The translations under genes and the position numbers were made by a program. This document shows positions 8,216 to 16,442 of a DNA stretch of 38,073 nucleotides, one piece after another (position 1 is the stretch's first letter; every line of letters begins with the position of its first letter). Location of the stretch: assembly GCA_963169235.1 (NCBI GenBank), contig CAUJCX010000058.1, positions 1 to 38,073 of the forward strand. Reading direction: 5' to 3'. The DNA is from Actinomycetota bacterium (GTDB lineage Bacteria > Actinomycetota > Thermoleophilia > Miltoncostaeales > Miltoncostaeaceae). The notes below the pieces were generated by a model. It saw nothing but the letters and a program-made list of their open reading frames with translations. It made no database searches and was not told the origin of the DNA.

Positions 8216-8934
8216 CAGTGACCTCCCGTCGGGGTGGCGGACCGGGCTTCCAGGCGCCGCTTGACGTCCTCGAGGGCGCGGGCGGCTCGCCGCTGCTGCA
8301 CCTCGACCAGCAGCAGCGTGACGAACAGCGCGGTGAACGCGACGACGCTGATGAGGAACCACACCAGCATCGTGCCGGGCATGTCGGCGCCCTTCGACGT
8401 CACCACCACCGGATGGATGAACGAGCGGGCGGTGCGCACCGCGTAGAACGACAGCGGCACGGCGGCGAACGCGAAGATCGCGTACACGGCGCCGAACCGC
8501 GCCTGGCGGCTCTCGTCGGCCGAGCCCCTCAGCACGAAGTACGCCGCGTACAGCAGAATGATGAGCAGGAACGAGACCAGGCGCAGGTCGTCCCAGCGCC
8601 ACCAGAAGCCCCACGCGGCCTTCGCCCAGATGGACCCGGTGATGACCGTCAGCACGGCCAGCATCAGCCCGATCGCGATGGACGCCAGGCTCACGTCGTC
8701 GGACCCGTCGCCACCGCGGCGCAGGTGCACGATGCCCGCGATGCAGGCCACCATGAACGCCAGCATCGACACCAGGGCCACGCTGACGTGGAAGTAGAAG
8801 ATGCGCTGGATGACCCCGGACGCGGCGTCCTCGGGGGCCACCAGGAAGACGCCGAACGTGGCCACGGCCAGCAGCACGGCCGAGAGGGCCCCGAGGGCGG
8901 CGATGGCGCGTCCGGCGCGCGGCGTGTCAGTCAT
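8215..8934 (-). CDS. ccmC: Cytochrome c maturation heme-handling protein CcmC
   Basis: A roughly 239-aa protein with about six transmembrane helices. It contains the tryptophan-rich WGFWWRWDDLRL motif (the WWD heme-handling signature), ITGSIWAK before it, FYFHVSVALVS with a conserved histidine, and a later SFIHP histidine. CcmC presents heme to CcmE on the outer face of the membrane in System I cytochrome c maturation. The start is most likely ATG 8934, which overlaps the ccmB stop by 8 bases; an ATG at 8949 is an alternative. The gene order ccmA-ccmB-ccmC-ccmD is the classic one. ccmE, ccmF and ccmH are not in this window, so the remaining steps must be encoded elsewhere. Confidence 0.9.
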   Translation of the reverse strand: MTDTPRAGRAIAALGALSAVLLAVATFGVFLVAPEDAASGVIQRIFYFHVSVALVSMLAFMVACIAGIVHLRRGGDGSDDVSLASIAIGLMLAVLTVITGSIWAKAAWGFWWRWDDLRLVSFLLIILLYAAYFVLRGSADESRQARFGAVYAIFAFAAVPLSFYAVRTARSFIHPVVVTSKGADMPGTMLVWFLISVVAFTALFVTLLLVEVQQRRAARALEDVKRRLEARSATPTGGH

Positions 8935-9610
8935 CGAGAACGTGGTCATAGGTGGCGTAGGCGACGAGGGAGAACACCGCGGCGTACACGGCCAGGAATC
9001 TGCAGTAGCCAAGGTACTCGGCCAGTTGCGTGCCCGGCCCCAGAACCGCCTGGGTGGCACCCGACGCGGCGATCACCACCGGCACGAGGGCGGGCAGCAG
9101 AAGCACGGGGATGACGAGCTCGCGTGCCCGGGAGAATACGCTCATCGAGGCCAGCAGGGTGCCCGCGACGGCGATGCACAGGTTGGCCAGCACGCACACG
9201 CCCGCCATCAGCGCCAGGTCGGACGGTGCGATCTGGCGGGTGAAGAACACGATGCCCAAGGGCACGATGACCACTTCCACCGCCAACAGGAACAGGGTCA
9301 GCACGATGGCCCGGGCCATGAACATGGTCAGGCGCGCCACGGGGGCCGTCAGCAGGCCGTCCAGCACGCGCTGCTCGCGTTCGGGCACCCACGTGCGGCC
9401 CACGCCGAGCACGGCGGCCAGGCTGACCGTCGCCCAGATGATGCCGCCCGCGATCAGCGACGAGTCGCCCGCGCGCTGGCCGACGGCGAACTGGAAGATG
9501 ACCATGCTGACGAGGGCGAACAGCGCCATCGCCACGATCGTCTCCTTGGTGTGGGCCTCGAGCAGCACGTCCTTGCGCACGAGGGCCCGCAGCTGGCGGA
9601 CGCGGCTCAT
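8927..9610 (-). CDS. ccmB: Heme exporter permease CcmB
   Basis: A 227-aa polytopic membrane protein with about six hydrophobic segments, matching CcmB, the permease partner of CcmA. Characteristic stretches are RALVRKDVLLEAHTKE at the N-terminus, and the loop GRTWVPEREQRVLDGLLTAP, where the family has conserved acidic and arginine residues facing the ATPase. With CcmA and CcmC it forms the ABC-type complex needed to release holo-CcmE. ATG 9610 overlaps the ccmA stop as ATGA, so stoichiometry with CcmA is probably kept by translational coupling. The last helix region runs into the 8-base overlap with ccmC. Confidence 0.9.
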   Translation of the reverse strand: MSRVRQLRALVRKDVLLEAHTKETIVAMALFALVSMVIFQFAVGQRAGDSSLIAGGIIWATVSLAAVLGVGRTWVPEREQRVLDGLLTAPVARLTMFMARAIVLTLFLLAVEVVIVPLGIVFFTRQIAPSDLALMAGVCVLANLCIAVAGTLLASMSVFSRARELVIPVLLLPALVPVVIAASGATQAVLGPGTQLAEYLGYCRFLAVYAAVFSLVAYATYDHVLDD

Positions 9611-10296
9611 CCGGCCGACTCCGCGTACCGCTGGGCCAGCTGGTCGTGGCTGACGTCGGCCGTGCCGGCGTCCCACGCCAGGAGGCCGCGGGCGATCATC
9701 ACGACCCGGCCGCAGAGGGCGTGGGCGCGCGCCAGGTCGTGCGTCACCATCACCACCGCCGTGCCGGAGGAGGCGCCGGTCACGATGCCGTCCAGCAGCC
9801 GCGAGCCTTGCGCGTCGAGCCCCGTGTACGGCTCGTCCAGCAGCAGCACGTCGGGCGAGTGCAGCAGCATGCGGGCGATGCCGAGGCGCTGCGCCATGCC
9901 CCGGCTGAACGTGCGCACGTGGTCATGGGCGCGCGGCAGGAGGCCCACGCGGGCAAGCGCGTCCGGGACGGCGTCGTCCAGCCCGTCCACGCCGTACAGG
10001 TCGCCGAACAGGCGCAGGTTCTGCCAGGCGGTGAGGTCGAGGTACACCAGGGGGTCGTGCCCCAGGTAGCCGATGCGGCGACGGGCCGCGCGCACGCCCT
10101 CGGGATACGGGGTGCCGCCGACGGCCACCGTGCCCTCCCGCGGCGTCAGCAGCGTGGCCATGATGCGCAGGAGCGTGCTCTTGCCCGCCCCGTTCGGCCC
10201 GACCACCGCGACCCGCTCGCCCGCCGCCACGTCGAGGTCGACGCCCGCCAGCACGGGCCGCCCGGCGAACGCGTGGGCCACGCCGCGCACGCGCAC
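9607..10296 (-). CDS. ccmA: Heme exporter ATP-binding protein CcmA
   Basis: A 229-aa ABC ATPase with a Walker A (GPNGAGKST) about residue 33, a Q-loop region at GYLGHDPLVY, the signature FSRGMAQRLGIARM, Walker B DVLLLDEPYTGLD and the H-switch MVTHD. Length and gene neighbours identify it as CcmA rather than a general exporter ATPase. ATP hydrolysis drives release of heme-bound CcmE from CcmCD. The start is uncertain: the reading frame is open into the upstream ubiA gene, and GTG 10296 (alternatively GTG 10290) gives the normal N-terminus MRVRGVAHAF. No clear ribosome binding site is visible. Confidence 0.9.
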   Translation of the reverse strand: MRVRGVAHAFAGRPVLAGVDLDVAAGERVAVVGPNGAGKSTLLRIMATLLTPREGTVAVGGTPYPEGVRAARRRIGYLGHDPLVYLDLTAWQNLRLFGDLYGVDGLDDAVPDALARVGLLPRAHDHVRTFSRGMAQRLGIARMLLHSPDVLLLDEPYTGLDAQGSRLLDGIVTGASSGTAVVMVTHDLARAHALCGRVVMIARGLLAWDAGTADVSHDQLAQRYAESAG

Positions 10297-10319
10297 CAGG
10301 GCGGCTTGACCGGAGCCGG

Positions 10320-11204
10320 TTACGTGACCACCTCGGCGACCACGAACGCGAAGTACAGCACCGCCATCACCATGTTGGCGCTGCCGAACGCCCGGTTGAT
10401 GCGGGCCGGGTCGTCGGCCCGCACGATGGCGTTCTCGTACGCCAGCACCAGCGCGCAGGCCGCCACGCCCGCCTGGTACACCACGCCCGCGCCGGCGGCG
10501 GCCCCGCCCCACGCCAGCAGCGCGAGCGCCGCGACGTGGAGGGCGCGGGTGATCCACAGCGACGCCCCCGGCCCGAACCGCACCGGGATGGAGTTGACCC
10601 CCGCCGCGCGGTCGAAGTCGAGGTCGAGCAGGGCGTAGACCACGTCGAAACCCGCGATCCACGCGGCCACCCCGAGCCCCAGCAGCACCGGCGCGAGGGC
10701 GAACTCGCCCGTGACGGCCAGCCAGCCACCGACGGGCGCGAGGCCGATGGTGAGGCCCAGCACCAGGTGGCAGGCCCACGTGAAGCGCTTGGTGAACGGG
10801 TACAGCACGAACGCCGCCACGGGGACGGGCCACAGGTACCAGGTGATGCGCGGGAGCTGGCTGACGGCCACCAGCAGCGCCGCCAGGCTGGCCGCGGCGA
10901 ACACCAGCACCTGGGTGCGGGAGAGGCGGCCCGCGGGGATCTCGCGCCCCGCCGTGCGCGGGTTGCGGGCGTCGATGCGGGCGTCCACCAGGCGGTTGAT
11001 GGCCATCGCCAGCGAGCGCGCGCCCGCCATGGCCAGCACCACCCAGCCCACCACGGCCCACGACGGCACCCGCAGCTCGGCCAGCAACGCCCCCGCGAGT
11101 GCGAACGGCAGGGCGAAGACGGTGTGGGCGAAGCGCACCAGCCCGGCGAGCGCGGGCACGACGGCCAGGCCGGTGGCGCGGGTCGCGCGCGGCGGTGCCG
11201 TCAC
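10320..11204 (-). CDS. UbiA-family prenyltransferase (MqnP-like candidate)
   Basis: A 294-aa membrane enzyme with about eight to nine helices. It has both Asp-rich sites of UbiA enzymes: NRLVDARIDARNPRT (Asp74, Asp78) and YALLDLDFDRAAGVNSIPVRFG near residues 190-212. These bind the Mg-diphosphate of a polyprenyl donor. The protein looks like the UbiA-like polyprenyltransferases that act in menaquinone synthesis by the futalosine route (MqnP). A quinone-biosynthesis role would fit a respiratory gene series, but the acceptor cannot be proved from sequence. The start is GTG 11204, whose GTGA overlaps the preceding stop by 4 bases. It is distinct from CtaB, encoded at 18493-19404. Confidence 0.85.
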   Translation of the reverse strand: MTAPPRATRATGLAVVPALAGLVRFAHTVFALPFALAGALLAELRVPSWAVVGWVVLAMAGARSLAMAINRLVDARIDARNPRTAGREIPAGRLSRTQVLVFAAASLAALLVAVSQLPRITWYLWPVPVAAFVLYPFTKRFTWACHLVLGLTIGLAPVGGWLAVTGEFALAPVLLGLGVAAWIAGFDVVYALLDLDFDRAAGVNSIPVRFGPGASLWITRALHVAALALLAWGGAAAGAGVVYQAGVAACALVLAYENAIVRADDPARINRAFGSANMVMAVLYFAFVVAEVVT

Positions 11205-11905
11205 TCGGGCGCGTCCGTGGCGCCGTAGTACGCGGCGTTCCCCGTCACGACGCCCCAGAACTGGTTGCCGTGGTCGTAGTGCCACCACTCCTCGGCGTAG
11301 TTCGTGAAGCCCTCGTCGTGCATGGCCCAGTGCAGCAGCCGGCGCAGGTCACGCTGCGGTCCCGGCGCGTCCTCCAGCGCGTGCGCCTCGGCCTCGGGCA
11401 CGAACGCGTCGAACGGCGTCCCCAGATCGAGGGGCGTCCCCTCCGCGTCGCCCAGGGTGAGATCGACCGCGCCGCCGGTGAGGTGCGGCGGCGGGCACAG
11501 CACCGAGCGGGTCGGCCGGCTCACGTACCGCGTGGCGGCCTCCTCCAGGGCGTCCGCAGGCATCTCGGGGTGCACCGCGGCAAGCTCGTACAGGTAGTTG
11601 TCGAACAACCGGCCCTGCACCGCCAGGGGCCGGTAGCCGTCCCACACCACCAGCGTGAGCCCGGCCGGCAGCCCCGCCGCCACCCGGCCCAGCCGCTCGG
11701 CGACGCCGGCCCGCACCCAGGAGCGCGGCAGCGCCCCGTCCAGTCCCCAGCGGTGGTACTCGGCGCGGTCGACGATGCGTCCCCCCGCCTCGGTCACCGG
11801 CACCAGCGGCTCGTCGCGAGGCTCCAGGGGCACGTCCTGCCAGCCGTGGTTGGAGCGGGTCGGCGGGATGGGCTTCGCGGCGCGCGGGTCGTTCACCGTG
11901 TCCAC
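11201..11905 (-). CDS. D-alanyl-D-alanine dipeptidase (VanX/DdpX family, M15D)
   Basis: A 234-aa zinc peptidase of the VanX family, which cleaves D-Ala-D-Ala. Zinc and catalytic residues are visible: HLTGGAVD (His141, Asp148) and EEWWHYDHG (Glu206, His209), with the transition-state arginine in WDGYRP (Arg92). No signal peptide is seen, so it should act in the cytoplasm like VanX, lowering or recycling D-Ala-D-Ala. GTG 11905 is chosen because GGAGG lies 7 bases upstream; GTG 11896 (GTGA overlap) is the alternative. It overlaps the SDR gene by 13 bases. There are no vanH/vanA/vanRS neighbours, so a housekeeping wall-recycling or dipeptide role is more likely than glycopeptide resistance. Why it lies inside a cytochrome/heme series is unclear. 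Confidence 0.88.
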   Translation of the reverse strand: MDTVNDPRAAKPIPPTRSNHGWQDVPLEPRDEPLVPVTEAGGRIVDRAEYHRWGLDGALPRSWVRAGVAERLGRVAAGLPAGLTLVVWDGYRPLAVQGRLFDNYLYELAAVHPEMPADALEEAATRYVSRPTRSVLCPPPHLTGGAVDLTLGDAEGTPLDLGTPFDAFVPEAEAHALEDAPGPQRDLRRLLHWAMHDEGFTNYAEEWWHYDHGNQFWGVVTGNAAYYGATDAPE

Positions 11906-12591
11906 GTGCGGGCCTCCACGTACTCGCCGGGATCGTCCCCGGCGGCGATGGCGACGAACACCGGCACGATGCTCTCGGGCGAGGGCACCGTGGCAGGGTC
12001 CTCGTCAGGGTATGCGGCCGCGCGCATCTGCGTGCGGAGCCCTCCCGGGTTCACCCCGATCACGCGGATGCCCTCGGGGGCCAGCTCGGCGCGCAGCACG
12101 GTGGTGACGGCGTCCAGCGCCGCCTTGGAGACGGCGTAGGCGGCCCACCCCGGCCGCGCCGCCGCGCCCGACGTCACGTTCACGATCGCGCCACCAGACG
12201 GCACCGCCGGCCGCAGCGCCCGGATGAGCCGCAGCGTGCCGGTGATGTTGGCGGCCACGGTGTGCGCCACGTCGTCGGGGTCCACGTCCAGCAACGGCCC
12301 CGTTGCGCCCAGCGCCCCGGCGTTGTTGACCAGCAGGTCCACGCGCCCGAGCGTCCGGACGATGTCGGCCGCCGCGCGGTCGACCGAGTCCGCGTCGGCC
12401 AGCTCCAGCGCCACGGGGTGCACCCGCTCGCCGTGCTCCGCGACCAACGGGGCGAGGGCGGCGACGTCCCGTGCCGTGGTGGCCACCGACGCACCACGCG
12501 CGCACAGGCCGTCCACCACGGCACGCCCCAAACCGCGCGAGCCGCCGGTGACGACGGCTCGGAGCCCATCAAGGCGCGGCGTCACCGCCAC
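11893..12591 (-). CDS. Short-chain dehydrogenase/reductase
   Basis: A roughly 232-aa classical SDR. It has the cofactor motif TGGSRGLGRA near residue 15, NNAG near residue 88, the catalytic Ser in NVTSG and the YAVSK Tyr-Lys pair. An alanine-rich helix and VNPGGLRTQM follow. ARD after the second strand suggests NADP(H) is possible. The substrate is unknown. GTG 12591 (alternatively GTG 12585) is taken as the start; the frame is open upstream, into the cytochrome c gene, but that part does not resemble the family. No ribosome binding site is obvious. It lies between the cytochrome c and the VanX-like gene and is probably co-transcribed. Confidence 0.85.
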   Translation of the reverse strand: MAVTPRLDGLRAVVTGGSRGLGRAVVDGLCARGASVATTARDVAALAPLVAEHGERVHPVALELADADSVDRAAADIVRTLGRVDLLVNNAGALGATGPLLDVDPDDVAHTVAANITGTLRLIRALRPAVPSGGAIVNVTSGAAARPGWAAYAVSKAALDAVTTVLRAELAPEGIRVIGVNPGGLRTQMRAAAYPDEDPATVPSPESIVPVFVAIAAGDDPGEYVEARTWTR

Positions 12592-12598
12592 GCGCGGA

Positions 12599-13045
12599 TC
12601 AGGGGAGGAAGTCGACCGGGGTGACCGCCGGCGTCTCCTTGCCGGCCGGCACCACTGCGCTGTCGGGGCTCTTGCCCGCGACCGAGGCCACGTACGCGGC
12701 GACGTCCTTCGCGTCCTGCCCCGTGACCAGGTCGCGCGGCATCGGCGGCTGCGCCTCCTGGATCCAGCGGTGCACGACCCCGGCGAACTGGCTCTCCGGC
12801 ATGCCCGCCTGGCGTGCCTGGCGGAACGCGTCGTCGAGGTTGGGACCGCCCGTCGCCGGGTTGGACGAGCCGGTGGCGCCGGCGTCCTCCAGCGTGTGGC
12901 AGCCGGCGCAGGCGGCGAACTTCTTCTTGCCGGCCTCCGCGTCGCCACCGGAGCCTGCGCACCCCGCCAGGGTGACGCCGCAACCGAGCGCGATCGCGGC
13001 GAGGGCCACGCGGCCGCGCCGGGGGTGAGTGAAGCGAATGCTCAT
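12599..13045 (-). CDS. Lipoprotein class I cytochrome c
   Basis: A 148-aa exported protein with an N-terminal positively charged and hydrophobic signal ending in lipobox LAGC (Cys29 lipidated). One heme c site, CAGCH (Cys46, Cys49, His50), and a likely distal ligand Met102 in PPMPRD follow. The C-terminal helix (KDVAAYVASVAG) is typical of small class I cytochromes. Anchored on the outer face of the membrane, it probably carries electrons to the CuA site of the oxidase encoded just upstream. ATG 13045 overlaps the ctaE stop as ATGA. Its maturation would need the Ccm proteins encoded in the same series. Confidence 0.93.
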   Translation of the reverse strand: MSIRFTHPRRGRVALAAIALGCGVTLAGCAGSGGDAEAGKKKFAACAGCHTLEDAGATGSSNPATGGPNLDDAFRQARQAGMPESQFAGVVHRWIQEAQPPMPRDLVTGQDAKDVAAYVASVAGKSPDSAVVPAGKETPAVTPVDFLP

Positions 13046-13656
13046 ACGAGGTAAACCAGGATGTAGAGGGCCACCCAGACGACGTCGACGAAGTGCCAGT
13101 AGATCGAGGCCATCACCAGCGGCGTGGAGAACGTGGGCGTGAAGTCGCGCGCCCGCTTGACGCGCACGTAGCAGATGGTCAGCAGGATCAGGCCGACGAG
13201 CACGTGCAGGCCGTGGAAGCCGGTCAGCGTGTAGAACGTCGAGCCGAACGCCTTGTCGGCCGGGGTGAAGCCGAGGTGGGCGTACTCGTTGATCTGCGCG
13301 ACGAGGAACGTGATGCCCAGCAGGATCGTGACCAGCAGGCCGCGCTCGAGGCCTTTGCGGTCGTTGTGCTTCAGCCGGTGCTCAGCCCACCACACGGTGA
13401 AGCTCGAGAACACCAGGAACGCGGTGCTGACGCCCGTGCCCACCTTGGGCAGCTCGAACGGCTCGCCGTTCTGGTTCAGCGGCGGCCAGTGGTTCTCGGC
13501 CACGTTGTACCGCACCATGAAGTACGCGGTGAAGAAGGAGGCGAACAGCATCGCCTCCGACCCGATGAACAGAAGCATCGCCAGGACGCCCTGGCTGATG
13601 GGCTTCTTCTGCGGCACCGCCCCGGGGGGGTGCGCCAGTGCGTGATCGGTAGCCAT
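13042..13656 (-). CDS. ctaE: Cytochrome c oxidase subunit III
   Basis: A 204-aa membrane protein with about five transmembrane helices, the short bacterial form of subunit III. The first helix holds LLFIGSEAMLFASFF with the conserved glutamate, and later GFHGLHVLVGLILL contains the conserved histidines, ending with YWHFVDVVWVALY. Subunit III stabilises the active site of subunit I. The start ATG 13656 has AGGAGA five bases upstream; upstream in-frame codons are part of the ctaD 3' end and not homologous. There are 13 bases between ctaD and ctaE. Confidence 0.96.
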   Translation of the reverse strand: MATDHALAHPPGAVPQKKPISQGVLAMLLFIGSEAMLFASFFTAYFMVRYNVAENHWPPLNQNGEPFELPKVGTGVSTAFLVFSSFTVWWAEHRLKHNDRKGLERGLLVTILLGITFLVAQINEYAHLGFTPADKAFGSTFYTLTGFHGLHVLVGLILLTICYVRVKRARDFTPTFSTPLVMASIYWHFVDVVWVALYILVYLV

Positions 13657-13669
13657 TCTCTCCTGTGCC

Positions 13670-16411
13670 TTAGAGCGCGGGCGGGGCGGTTTCGACAAAC
13701 ACGTGCTCGACGGGCACCGGCGCCGCGGCCTGCGTGACCGTTTCGACGACGTCCGCGTCACCGCGACCGGCCACCGACGCCACCAGGATGGTGGTCGCGC
13801 GATAGCTGTCGCGCGCGATGCGGGCGGCCTCGGCCGGGTCGCCGTCGATCACCTCGCCGCGGGCCGGGATGCCGGCCTGCTGCAGGCGGGCGATGGCGTC
13901 GCGGGCGCGGCCCGCGGCCGCGTCGCGCACCGTCTCGGCGTCGTCGGTCCAGCCGGGCCCGTCCAGGCTCAGCGGGCACAGGATGACCGCAGCCACCGGG
14001 CCGCCGTCGGCGTGCCCCTGGACCGCGTTGATCACGCCGTCTCCGCTGAGGCCGTCGTTGGCGATCACCGCGACCGTGTTGACCGCCTTCGAGACGGCCG
14101 GACGACCGGCCTCGGCAGCCGAGATGACCACGTGGTTCACCGGCAGGTTGGTCGCCTTGCGCACCCGGTCGACCATGTCCTGGTTCAGCCATCGCGACTG
14201 ACCCAGGGGCTCGGTCACCAGCATGACCTCCGTGGGCTCGTCGTCGGCCACCGCGGCACGCACGGCCGACAGCGGGTCGCCGCTGACGACGGATCCGTTG
14301 GCGTCGACGCCCTCGGCCGCCAGCACGGACAGCGCCTGCTGCAGGCGGCGCTCCGCGGCGCGGACGTTGCCGTCCTCCACGGGCACCAGCATCGTGAAGC
14401 GCCAGTGGCCGTTGGCGCGCTCGCGGATGTGCTCCAGAAGCGCGGCCGACGAGACCGACTCGTTGGCGATCACCAGGATCGTCCGACGCTCGTGCTCGAC
14501 CAGCTCACCGCCACCGAGCTCCTCACCGGCGAACACCACGGCGTGGCGGGCACCGGGGATGCCGTACTGGTACGGGCCACCCACGACCTGCGGCACGGCG
14601 TCGAAGTTGAACAGGCTCGGCGGGGACGACACGAGCCACTCAAGGCTGCGCGCACGCCAGGGGTTCCACGGTGCCTGCGGGCCCTTCGCCCACGAGTGGA
14701 TCATGTTGTAGAAGAAGATCAGCGAGCCGATGACCATGCCGGACGTCGCCAGGCTGATGAACAGGTTGAGCGACGCGAAGCGCTCGTCGTAGTCGGCGAC
14801 GCGACGCGGCATGCCGACGGCTCCGAGCCAGTGCATCGGGAAGAACGTCGCGTTGAAGCCGACGAACGTCAGCCAGAAGTGGATCTGGCCCAGGCGCTCG
14901 TTGTACATGCGCCCGGTGATCTTGGGGAACCAGTAGTAGACCCCGGCGAACACGGTGAACACGCTGCCGCCGAAGAACACGTAGTGGATGTGCGCGACGA
15001 CGTAGTACGTGTCGGTCAGGTGGATGACCGCGGGCAGGACGCCCAGGAACACGCCGGACAGGCCACCGATGAGGAACGTGAACACGAAGCCCATCGCCCA
15101 CAGCATCGGTGTCTTCAGGTGCAGCCTGCCGCCCCACATGGTGCCGAGCCACGAGAACACCTTGACGCCCGTGGGGACGGCGATGACGACGGTCATGAAC
15201 ATCATGGGGAAGCGCAGCCAGGCGGGCATGCCGCTGACGAACATGTGGTGCGCCCAGACGCCGAAGCCCAGAAGCGCGATGGCGACAGTGGAGAACGCCA
15301 TGGCGCGATAGCCGAACAGGGGCTTGCGCGAGAACGCCGCGACGACCTCGGAGATGATGCCGAACCCGGGGATCATCATGATGTAGACGGCCGGGTGGGA
15401 GTAGAACCAGAAGACGTGCTGGTACATCAGCACGTCGCCGCCGCCGCCGACGTTGAAGAAGTTGGTGCCCATGACGCGGTCGAACCAGGTCATGAACTGC
15501 GACCCGGCGATGAACGGCGTGCCGAACACCACGAGGCCCGACGTGACGCCCTGCGCCCACGCCAGCATCGGCATGCGCCACACGGTCATCCCGGGCGCCC
15601 GCATGGTCATGATGGTGACCAAGAAGTTCAGCGCGGTCGCGATGGACGAGGCACCGGCGAACTGCACGGCGACCTCGAACAGCGTCGACCCGGTGGTGCC
15701 CTGCACCGACAGCGGCGCATACGCGGTCCAGCCCGACGAGAACGAGCCGACGAACGGGGCCAGCACCAGCATGACGCCCGCGGGGACCAGCAGCCAGAAC
15801 GACAACGCGTTCAGCCGCGGGAACGCCATGTCCTTCGCGCCCAGCATGATCGGCAGCACGTAGTTCGAGATGCCGCCGAAGACGGGGATCACGAACGCGA
15901 AGATCATGATGGTGGCGTGCGCACTGAAGAAGCCGTTGTACGTCTCGCCGTCCGCGATGGTGGCGCCCGGCACCGCGAGCTCCAACCGCACCAGCTCGGC
16001 CAGGATGCCGGCGACCACGAAGAAGAAGAACGTGGTGACCAGGTACTGGATGCCGATGACCTTGTGGTCGGTGTTCGGCCGGAAGTAGTCGGACCACTTC
16101 TGCGCGCCGTGCATGCTGTGGTCCTCGAGGTCCACCTGCTTGCCGCGCATGTAGGCCCACCACCAGTCGAAGCAACCGATACCGATGATGAAGCCGAGGC
16201 CGGCGAGCGACGCGCACACCGACCAGTAGACCTGGGGCACCCACAGGTTCTCGAAGTCGAAGATCCACCGCGCCAGGAACACGATGGCGAAGCCGGCGGC
16301 GACGCCCCCGACCGTCCAGACGATCGCCCGCTTCCAGTAGTCCCACGTGGACTTGGCCGCGCCGTGATGCGCGTGTCCCGGGTGTGCGTGTGTGGGCTGG
16401 TGCGTGGTCAT
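13670..16411 (-). CDS. ctaD: A2-type cytochrome c oxidase subunit I with C-terminal tandem USP-like domains
   Basis: A 913-aa protein. Residues about 115-590 are a heme-copper oxidase core: low-spin heme ligands His165 and His476, heme a3 ligand His474, CuB ligands His339, His388 and His389, and Tyr343 for the His-Tyr crosslink. K-channel Lys417 is in PTGVKVFSW. The motif at 337-342 is YSHPAV, lacking the D-channel glutamate, which marks the A2 class. Two extra hydrophobic helices (about 28-48 and 60-80) precede canonical helix I. After a linker (about 590-640), residues 641-913 form two similar alpha/beta units that resemble universal-stress-protein folds and carry no membrane helix, so they should lie in the cytoplasm. 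Typical subunit I has about 530-600 residues. ATG 16411 has GAGG eight bases upstream. The tail is open and intact, so it is not a frameshift artefact. Its function is unknown. Confidence 0.95.
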   Translation of the reverse strand: MTTHQPTHAHPGHAHHGAAKSTWDYWKRAIVWTVGGVAAGFAIVFLARWIFDFENLWVPQVYWSVCASLAGLGFIIGIGCFDWWWAYMRGKQVDLEDHSMHGAQKWSDYFRPNTDHKVIGIQYLVTTFFFFVVAGILAELVRLELAVPGATIADGETYNGFFSAHATIMIFAFVIPVFGGISNYVLPIMLGAKDMAFPRLNALSFWLLVPAGVMLVLAPFVGSFSSGWTAYAPLSVQGTTGSTLFEVAVQFAGASSIATALNFLVTIMTMRAPGMTVWRMPMLAWAQGVTSGLVVFGTPFIAGSQFMTWFDRVMGTNFFNVGGGGDVLMYQHVFWFYSHPAVYIMMIPGFGIISEVVAAFSRKPLFGYRAMAFSTVAIALLGFGVWAHHMFVSGMPAWLRFPMMFMTVVIAVPTGVKVFSWLGTMWGGRLHLKTPMLWAMGFVFTFLIGGLSGVFLGVLPAVIHLTDTYYVVAHIHYVFFGGSVFTVFAGVYYWFPKITGRMYNERLGQIHFWLTFVGFNATFFPMHWLGAVGMPRRVADYDERFASLNLFISLATSGMVIGSLIFFYNMIHSWAKGPQAPWNPWRARSLEWLVSSPPSLFNFDAVPQVVGGPYQYGIPGARHAVVFAGEELGGGELVEHERRTILVIANESVSSAALLEHIRERANGHWRFTMLVPVEDGNVRAAERRLQQALSVLAAEGVDANGSVVSGDPLSAVRAAVADDEPTEVMLVTEPLGQSRWLNQDMVDRVRKATNLPVNHVVISAAEAGRPAVSKAVNTVAVIANDGLSGDGVINAVQGHADGGPVAAVILCPLSLDGPGWTDDAETVRDAAAGRARDAIARLQQAGIPARGEVIDGDPAEAARIARDSYRATTILVASVAGRGDADVVETVTQAAAPVPVEHVFVETAPPAL

Positions 16412-16442
16412 GAGCGCGTCCTCACGTGGTCCTTCTGGTCCG

